Position numbers and translations under genes: made by a program. The notes under the pieces are model-generated. The model was not told the DNA's origin. It was given only the letters and a program-made list of their open reading frames with translations, and made no database searches. Shown piece after piece: positions 57,801-64,000 of a stretch of 64,000 nucleotides of DNA. The number at the start of each line of letters is the position of its first letter. The first letter of the stretch is position 1. Source of the stretch: Sarcocystis neurona (Eukaryota > Apicomplexa > Conoidasida > Eucoccidiorida > Sarcocystidae); NCBI GenBank assembly GCA_000727475.1, contig KL647313.1, forward strand, positions 1,217,254 to 1,281,253, given 5' to 3'.

Positions 57801-58691
57801 TGTTTCATGGGGCAGACTAGCAGCAGGGTGTTGTCCCGCATTTACGGCCAGGAGTCGAGCAGGAGATGCAGCAGCAGCAACTGTACTCCCATCAGAAACT
57901 GCGGAAGCAGCAGCAGCAGCCGTTTTCAAGACCAGGAGGGTCGCAGCTGCTGTGGCAGGTGCGGCCGTCGCCAGGCTCAGAATCAGAGGAGCAACGAGGA
58001 CTGCAACGGGGACAGCAGCAGCGGCAGCTACAGGGAAAACTTTGGTTGCAGAAGAATCGGTTCTCGTCCCTATGTTGAAGAGTGGAGGTCTATCAGCGAA
58101 TCTGCGGAGAGCAGCAGCAGCAGCGCTGCGTGTGACACGGACGGCAGCTGGGTCCCCCGGACGGCAGCTGCAACAGAAAGAAGAAGCCCTCTGACTGATG
58201 GATGCGGGGGTTCTTTGAAAAGACAAAACGGCTGCGTTGATAGAGGAAGCCGCGGCGACAGGGGAGAAATAGGCGGCACCTGCAGCACCGCGCTGCCCGA
58301 CAACAGCAGCAGGAGTAACAGCAGCAGTAGCAGCAGAAACAGCAGCAGCAGCAACAAAAAGAGCAGCAGCAGGAGTAACAGCAGCAGTAGCAGCAGAAAC
58401 AGCAGCAGCAGGAGTGACAGCAGTAGCAACAGTAACAGCAACAGCGGCAGCAGTAACAACAACAGCGGCAGCAGTAACAGCAACAGCGGCAGGAACAGCA
58501 GCAACAGGGCGTACTTCGTCGATGTGGACGTTCGGCTTGATGTGGACATTGCTGCTGCTGCTGCAGAGGAAGGTTCTGGGGTGGCTGGTGCTGCAGCAGG
58601 CGGAGTGCAGCCGGGGCTGCTAAATAACAGCGCTTCAGCTGTGCAACAGGGGGAGGCGGAGAAGCAGCCACAATCGCCTTTGTCAAAGTGA
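54837..58691 (+). CDS. Hypothetical Ala/Ser/Gln-rich protein with homopolymer tracts
   Basis: A single open frame of 1284 aa from ATG 54837 (MKNSDAPEYSQEEEIGGFAD) to TGA 58691. About residues 90-350 are Ala-rich with short interspersed acidic words. They are followed by Ser/Arg-rich, Gln-rich and again Ala-rich parts, and from about 950 a Ser/Asn/Arg/Cys-rich part encoded by AGC/AAC triplets. Unique islands argue for a real product: EQDHLAVDILLPGDPPSDSS, GEPCRCSETCCTYEGCEFPP followed by EDRFALYLPFP, and AYFVDVDVRLDVDIA near the C-terminus. No known domain is seen. The antisense strand is also open for 417 codons in the first third, as expected for CAG repeats. Hidden introns and an upstream exon are possible. 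The function is unknown; such homopolymer-rich proteins are typical of Eimeria. Confidence 0.7.
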   Translation: MKNSDAPEYSQEEEIGGFADKDDGPSFLRAAASARSAVDSSETPAAFAASVESNIEQTPSPAAQTKSCASAGTDACSSRRPTSTRAAAAAASSPLRALLCEMRGAASTGGPRTLRSATASTAPDGTAAAAAFDVAAAASDAAATVFDAAAAAGCELAATAREAMATGAAGGEAAATGHEHAVAAACDAAAAACEGVARRGEEGGAAACDGAGAGREDAAAAVWCEAAAGATQTAAARREATAAGGESAAALDVQTRRAGETAAAAGEEAGTAEATAAAVTGETTGVSTYEAAAAAACNSAITACDAASEADVPADAAPAGDEAAGPVGEAAAAGAAAVLRDSAAAAQPLLRNNVLPPLAYRRRMRGGKRIPGTGGSSSSGETGDSRSSCSYSVGRSRSSEASSRGFLVVPPTAAAACGCQRNRVNCSSSRSGTLRHRLLERRHCPAVRDLSLSCSALAAAATALADPAAAEATRPSTAATPPAGTAAPGTAAAAARAVPTGEQQPQRTTPEEQQQSTTTGEQPPQSGASGERQQQQSAAAAEQATAAAPAEAGNGVAGSVVGEQDHLAVDILLPGDPPSDSSTADESDAASTAPSISPLPTSTVSPAAAFAAHASSTQGFPFAPWQQQQQHQASVHPAAVAVVSAFSPCHGGGASSSGATPPAAAAAWGTAERASGARCCFLAGGDVSRNNSNLHAAVAALAAAAAAQSQEQTATEGNSSPFSAAGDRAAAPAPPAALPCSSARRSSSVDRRRRGNVSSATRGRSYTGDVARLSSAVLAAAGEPCRCSETCCTYEGCEFPPEDRFALYLPFPAAAAPASSPSSAARSGAAAAPTRQPREQPQQRLLPGSLTTAAGVPLHVTPGADPAAVRAAASSSADSCETEYTFFPTTAATAAEATAPRAYCSSNARGRKTFTIPNSPISSSSCDSSSSRYDCSNSSSRCDCNNSSRCDRSSGTTRSESCRRSGSGDTHSSRNAGSRRYPSPSCSSCFMGQTSSRVLSRIYGQESSRRCSSSNCTPIRNCGSSSSSRFQDQEGRSCCGRCGRRQAQNQRSNEDCNGDSSSGSYRENFGCRRIGSRPYVEEWRSISESAESSSSSAACDTDGSWVPRTAAATERRSPLTDGCGGSLKRQNGCVDRGSRGDRGEIGGTCSTALPDNSSRSNSSSSSRNSSSSNKKSSSRSNSSSSSRNSSSRSDSSSNSNSNSGSSNNNSGSSNSNSGRNSSNRAYFVDVDVRLDVDIAAAAAEEGSGVAGAAAGGVQPGLLNNSASAVQQGEAEKQPQSPLSK

Positions 58692-61600
58692 AAGAAGCGG
58701 CAGAAGTGTAGGAGCATCAGCAGCAGGAGTGTAGCAGGCGCGCAGCAGCAGAGGCAGGCCAAAGCAGGACGGGATGACAGCAGCGCAGGGGTCAGCCACG
58801 CGTGCGACTCTCTTTGCAACGCACGACCTGACAAGGGCTGCTCAGCGATCCTTCAGGTTGCGCAACAGCAGCAGCACGAGCACTAGCAGCGGGGGGCTGA
58901 GCATCACAGGGAGGAGCAGCAGAGGGAGGAGCATAAGGAGCAGCAGGTGCAGAAGGAGCAGCAGCACTTGGTCTCAACAGACGAAAAGGAAGCCCTGCGA
59001 CCGTGGCAGAAGCTGAGTGGCAGACAGTAGTATGCGTCTGAAGCACCACGCGCAGCAGCACCACCTGCAGCAGCAGCGGCAGTGGAGCTCGTAGTAGCGC
59101 CGAGCCGCAGCATCGAAGCGGTACCCACGCGTCGTCAAGGTAGCAGCGGAGACAGCGGCGACGACAGCAGCGACGGGAAGAGCAGCAGCAGGCTGAGGCG
59201 GTACGAAGCAAGAGAACAGAGGGGTGCACGTGCACTTAAGGCATGCGTGCTGCACACGTGCATGCATGGCGTGCAGCCAGCGTTCAGCAGCAGCAGCTGC
59301 TGCAGGTCCTGTTACTGCTTTACCCGCAATTTTCGTCTCCAGACACACCTGCGGAAGCTGCTGCTGCGCTTCCCCGTGCAGCAGCTGCTGCTGCTGCGGA
59401 GCAGCCTGTGCTCCTGTCGCTGTTGCTGACTGCGCCGTTCTTCTGAGGGACACAAGCTGCGGCACCGGTGCAGCGCTGGTAATTTCCTCGCTGCTCGTGA
59501 GCTGCTTCTGTTTTTTGCGTGCTCCTTGCTTCGACACAACCTGCTGCTGCGGCATGCTGTCCTCAGGGCTGGTGCTACTGCGCCGTTCGTGGTGCTCTGC
59601 TCGTCTGTGCTGCTGCAGCGTCTGGTGCGCTGCCGTGCGCAATACCGCTGCAGCATGGTCGGCTGGCGGGTGGTATTACTATCTGTTGAACGGGCGCTGC
59701 TGCTGCCAGCAGTAGTAGGAGTATGCTGCTTCTGGTGGTAGCTTCCTGCGACACTCCGCTGCAACCGCCTCTTTACAGCAGGAGGGCGCTGCTACGCCTC
59801 CGTTGTTGCTGCGTGGTGTGATGCTGCTGCTTGCCAGAGTTTATCGGGTTGATCCGGTGGACTGCTGCCGTCCTCGTGCTGCTGGTGCTCCTTTTTTTTA
59901 GCTTGTCCTGGTAGTTTTTTCCTTCTTCACCCCTCTGTCCCTCGTCTCTTTAGAGCGACGAGTGCGTCGGTGCTTCCTTTCTACCCGTTTTCACAGGGAA
60001 GGCTGCAGCAGAGCTGCAGCAGGGGAAGCGTTTGTATGACTCTAAGCATGTGCATGTCAACATACTGCGAAGTTTATATCTCACGGCGACATGTATACAT
60101 CCAGCAGCAGCAGCGGAGGGAACTGCAGCAGTAGCAGCAATTTTTAGAGAAGCGGCCGCGACCTCGCTCGCAACCGTCTGGCCTGCCGCAGCGGCTGTGT
60201 AAGGAAACGACAGCAGCAACAGGGAAAAGCAACACCAGCAACAGTGAGAGGCAGCAGCAGCAGCAATGAGAAGCAGCAGCCGCAGCAGGGGGAGGCCACA
60301 ATAGCAGCAGCAGTGACAAGCAACACCAGCAGCAATGAGAAGCAGCAGCAATAGTGAGAAGCAACAGCAGCAGCAGAAAAACTTGAAGACAACTGGAGCG
60401 TACACGGGATTTGTTTTTGCAGCGGCAATAGCAGCAGTCGCTGCTGCTCGTCTTTCCTGTGGAGCGAGAGGAGCAGCGGCGTAGCCGGACGCTGCAGTAA
60501 CGTTGAGAAGCAACAGGAGAAAACGAAACGTTTTAGCGTCTAGAGGAGAAGCTGCCTGCAGCACGAGAAGCCGCCGCAGTGTGCTGCTGTTGCTGCTCCT
60601 GGTGCAGCTGCTCTTGTGGAGCACAGTGCTATTGGTACAGGGCTGTTCTGCTGCAGTTCTTTTCCTGCTGCTGCCTTTTTTGTTGTTGCAGCGGTCCTGC
60701 TGCTGCCGGTGCCACTCAGAATTCCCGGCCAGACGTGAGAAGATAGTGAGAGGCGTCGTTCTTACTTCCCAAACTAGAAGCTAGAAGCACCAGCAGCAGC
60801 CAGGGGAGCAGAAGCAACACGGCAGTTGCAGCGGTTTTGCTGTCGTCGCTGCTGCAACCGCGTTCACAGAGGTGGGCGGCTTCCACTGCTTGTAGCGAGT
60901 GATTCGCAGGTAGACGCACACTCATGTGTGTACACATATATGCGTATGTAGAGACTTTGTTTATGAGCGAAAGTTGCAGGCAGGCAATCGCACGAACAAC
61001 AGCAAGGGATCAGCCGTCGCAGCGCGTCTGTAGACTTCTCAGATCAGCAACAGCAGCAGGTGACGCAGTGCTTGAGCAAGCGCTGCTTCATTTTTCACCA
61101 ACGGCAGCACACGAGCGCCTCCTCCTGCTGTTATGCTGAGGGAGTTCGACACTTCCTCACTTGCTATCGCGAGGCTGCGGTTGCTGGCTGCCGTGATCCT
61201 CCGGCGCTGCGGCCGCCTGCAGTTCTCTGCTTTGCAGCGCGTTGCCGTGCTGTTTATTGGCGTCCTCTTTCGTATTGCATCTGTATTGCCTTCGGCAGGT
61301 GTTTTGTTTAACCTCGACATTTCCGTGACCTGCAGGTTGCACAGACTTCATGTTTCCGCATCGTTACACCGGGGGACAAACTCGCTCCCGTATGCTGGTC
61401 CCAGTATACACGGACTGATAGGTATACACAAGCCGCTTTATCTGCGTGTGCTCGCGTACGTCTAATCTTCAGGTGTTATATGTGAGGACAGAGCACCACG
61501 GGCCTACTTGGCAACTACCATTTCGCTGCGTCTTTTCTCTTTACACCCGTACACACGACGTGGACGCCTGAAGATGCCGAGGACAGGCGAGGAGCTGTTA

Positions 61601-62630
61601 CGTAAACGTAAATGGCAGTACTCTTAGCGCTGCACTCGCCGGTGCGGCGAGTGCTGCGCTGCCGTACACACTTCTGTCAAAGTGAAGATGCGCCGCACCT
61701 TCGTTGTGTGATTTTCTTCTCCACGTTACGGACTCAGCAGGAGGACGCTGCATTTTTCCGAACGGCACAAACTGCTACTCCTTTAGCAAGAGGGCGAGCC
61801 CAATTTTTTGCCTGCGCGTGAACTTTGTTATAGCAGCTGGGGTCATGTTTGGTGCGTCCACGTGCAGTACGCACACGCGCGTTGCACCGGATAAGGCGCT
61901 TCTTGTTACGGCAGTTCGTTCTCTGTCTATACACTACACCAGCGAGAGGAGATACCCGGGTCGCCGTTAGGTGCCATTCATAGGATCGCCACGGTCGTAT
62001 GCTAACTGTGTGAGATATGGCAGGAAGCCTCGGCAGGTCTTTATTAGCGTAATCTCCTCGACACGTTTCTCCCTGAAGAGTCTTCCGTTGCTGAACCTAA
62101 TGCACCGCACGCTGCCCCGCAGCACGGCTGCTGAATTACATTAGACGATGCGAGAAAACTGCGCCGACGACGTGCCGCAGGAGCAGCAGCAGGTCAGGGT
62201 GATGCTACAGCAGCAGTCGCACTGACCACAGCGGGATGGCAACAGCAGGCGTACTAATGCGGCTGTTCCGTCAAAGTGACACGGCCAGAACATGATACAG
62301 CCACGGCGTCGTACAGACGCGTAGGTAGGTAGCAACGAAAAAGCCAAGCAGCAGCAGCAGCTGCAACAGCGGCAGCAACGGGTCCGTCGCATGCTTGTAT
62401 CAACGGAGGACAGTAACAGACCTTGATACGGCGCAGTTTGCGGGCGCCGCTCAGAAACGAGAGCAAGGATAGGAACGTAAGCGTCTGTTTGCTGCAACAA
62501 ACAGCTGCTGCTACGGTAGCAGCAACTTTTAGCAGTGGGCCCTGTTGCAGCAGCGCACTCCTGCGCATGCGTGCCTTCACTGCGAAGAGGAGGCAGAAGA
62601 GTAAGTGTACCACCAGCGAACGTAACACAG
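58692..62630. other. Triplet-rich region with uncertain minus-strand exons
   Basis: CAG/CTG runs keep many frames open on both strands, so open length means little here. The best pieces read on the minus strand. 59642-58974 contains MPQQQVVSKQGARKKQKQLT and PQVCLETKIAGKAVTG. 60925-59950 is listed separately. 61320-61039 ends in GARVLPLVKNEAALAQALRH. No family is recognised and no full gene is proposed. Confidence 0.35.
59950..60925 (-). CDS. Candidate two-exon membrane protein
   Basis: Exon 1 is 60925-60766, from an ATG (MSVRLPANHSLQAVEAAHLC) to a GTAAGA donor. Exon 2 is 60551-59950, after an acceptor ggcttctcgtgctgcaggcag. Joining them keeps the frame and gives 253 aa. Exon 1 ends in a hydrophobic stretch (AVLLLLPWLLLVLLASSLG), and exon 2 opens with SPLDAKTFRFLLLLLNVTAA. 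The middle of exon 2 reads Cys/Leu-rich through antisense CAG triplets and could be another intron. The last part (VASEVAAASLKIAATAAVPS) looks more protein-like. Low certainty; unknown family. Confidence 0.25.
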
Positions 62631-62899
62631 TCAGGAACGGCAGCAACTAGAAATGCAGGCGAGAATAAACACCAGCAGCACCAGTCCGCTGACACCAGGA
62701 AGGTCGTACTTTGCTCGGAGCGCTACCAGCAGCAGCTGGGCGGGTGACAGTGGCCAGAGCGAACGGGCTTGCGGCAGCGGCATACCAGAAGGATTAGCGG
62801 ACGCGTGCAGCAGTGCACCAAGAAATCTTTCTCCTGGTGGAGACGTAGGCACTTGCAGTTGCGTGTATGACAGCAGCAGTGGTGTCGCGTGCAGCTTCA
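62631..62899 (-). CDS. Candidate last exon with C-terminal membrane anchor
   Basis: After the acceptor ctgctttcggtctcag (ending 62900) the frame reads VKLHATPLLLSYTQLQVPTS, then PPGERFLGALLHASANPSGM, a SLWPLSPAQLLLVALRAKYD stretch, a hydrophobic segment SGLVLLVFILACI and a Cys-containing end SSCCRS before TGA. The order, a soluble part then a hydrophobic segment within about ten residues of the stop, suits a tail-anchored protein. The plus strand is also open from ATG 62653 and looks Ser-rich. Upstream exons were not identified; 63160-63280 on the minus strand may hold one. Confidence 0.33.
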
Positions 62900-63324
62900 C
62901 TGAGACCGAAAGCAGCAGCATCAGCCACGTGGCAGCAGCACGAAAATGTGTGCACGGATCCGTCCGCTGCTGCTGCTGCTGCGTGCGTGCCTCTGGTGCA
63001 TGCGGCAACACGATCTACAGTAGTTGCTCTTGCGGGACGCGAATATTTCCTCCCGACCTAGTGGGCTTGCATACCCTTTTCATGCTGCTGTGGCTTTGTG
63101 CGGCTCACACACTCCGTATCTGCGTCAAACACATGTGTAAATGTATGGACGATGTGTAGGCTACTACCTCGAAGGGAAGGTCGACGCACGGGTTGGCATC
63201 CCTCGGAATATTCCTTGTGGGAGAGGCGCAGCATGAAACTGCTGGATCCGACGCACGCAACAGGAAGCTCATGCCCGTCTCCACAGGACGTGTCCACCTT
63301 TGTGCATGTGCACTCCCCAGTCAA

Positions 63325-63500
63325 GCGCACGCAGGCATCAAATGTACGCGTATGCATATATCTCTGAAGCGCATGCACGTATAGGTGGCATATCCCACGG
63401 AATGGACAGACATCAACTGCACGCATGTACGTGCATGCGTTGGTGACTTGCCCCCTGAAGCGCATGCAGGCAACGACTGTACGCGTGTGTGCATTTGTAA
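63325..63500. repeat. Degenerate repeat built on aagcgcatgca and gtacgcgt words
   Basis: Copies begin near 63327 (aagcgcacgcaggcatcaaa), 63367 (aagcgcatgcacg) and 63458 (aagcgcatgcaggcaacgac). Two of them are followed by tgtacgcgt and a gcat word. Confidence 0.5.
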
Positions 63501-63868
63501 AACCGCTGCGCGTACTGATCCCACGGTGAAAAAAGCTGCACCTATATAAAATGAAGAGGCGTGTGGAAGTCACTCGAACGAATCAACACGGACAATTCAG
63601 TGTGCAGGAAGCAACATTGTATCAATACGCATAGAGGTGTATGTGTTTATCACTTCAGAAAGTAGTGCCTCTACAAAGCTACAATATTGAACGTACGCGT
63701 ACGCTTGAGAAAGAACATCGTCATCAATATGGTATATATGCAGACTTAAGTATATGTTGTAAGCCATCCACATAGATGTGTATACATATATATCTATATA
63801 CATGCACGGACAAAGACGGTGCTCGCGTAGACAAATACACCAGTGCATGCACTCAGATACACAGGTGT

Positions 63869-63955
63869 ACATATATATATATATATATTTGTATACATGT
63901 ATACCAATAAATACAATTATATACATACATACAAATATACACACAAATGCACCAC

Positions 63956-63998
<43 letters not shown>
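63869..63998. repeat. (TA)n microsatellites
   Basis: Two tracts: 63869-63888 and 63959-63998, the latter about 20 perfect TA units running to the window end. Confidence 0.95.

Positions 63999-64000
<2 letters not shown>

Larger units (their letters stand above)
62900..64000. other. Window end: repeat and microsatellite DNA
   Basis: Degenerate gcatgcangc/gtacgcgt blocks lie at 63325-63500, followed by tacata-rich DNA and (TA)n tracts. One minus-strand segment, about 63165-63280, reads SCGDGHELPVACVGSSSFML before a GTAGTA donor and may be an exon. Nothing else is seen. Confidence 0.4.

Noticed and set aside
58070..58834. Leu-rich minus-strand frame of 254 codons
   Set aside because: It is a poly-Leu reading of antisense AGC/AAC triplets of the plus gene; pure composition.
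1..64000. CRISPR array, telomeric repeats, rRNA operon
   Set aside because: No regularly spaced identical repeats with unique spacers, no TTTAGGG-type arrays and no rRNA-like sequence were found. The nuclear eukaryotic character also argues against CRISPR.

Overview
The window looks like nuclear DNA of an apicomplexan coccidian, most likely Eimeria, with Cyclospora a weaker alternative. The reasons are spliced eukaryotic genes of about 50% GC, CAG/CTG triplet runs read as long Ala, Gln and Ser tracts inside coding exons, (TA)n and (CA)n-like microsatellites between genes and in introns, and conserved cores swollen by low-complexity inserts. The genus is an inference. I saw no rRNA, tRNA, telomere array or organelle genome segment.

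Three genes are recognised with confidence, and their exon structures could be rebuilt by eye. AAR2 (+, 4980-7938, two exons) is a U5 snRNP assembly factor. A class I peptide chain release factor of RF1 type (-, 8873-16473, six exons) carries the GGQ motif, a P-x-T stop-recognition motif and an unusually long N-terminal extension. WDR70 (-, 34485-39242, two exons) is a nuclear WD40 protein. AAR2 and RF1 converge, separated by 934 bp. Every junction in these genes keeps the reading frame and joins conserved sequence.

Two long low-complexity genes have no recognised function: a probable two-exon gene on the minus strand (22145-25724, 1005 aa) and a 1284-aa Ala/Ser/Gln-rich gene on the plus strand (54837-58691). 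A weaker two-exon candidate lies at 16952-17713 (+), and a small plus-strand reading frame is nested in RF1 intron 2 (12681-13001).

The stretches 17.7-22.1, 25.7-34.4 and 39.2-54.8 kb are triplet-poor and look intergenic or intronic. They hold several open segments flanked by good splice signals, probably exons of divergent or lineage-specific genes. They also hold degenerate direct repeats and one perfect 80-bp tandem duplication (52201-52360). The last 9 kb is triplet-rich, with candidate minus-strand exons of low certainty, and ends in a long (TA)n tract. The three recognised genes share no pathway beyond being gene-expression housekeeping functions: splicing, organelle translation termination and a nuclear WD40 scaffold.
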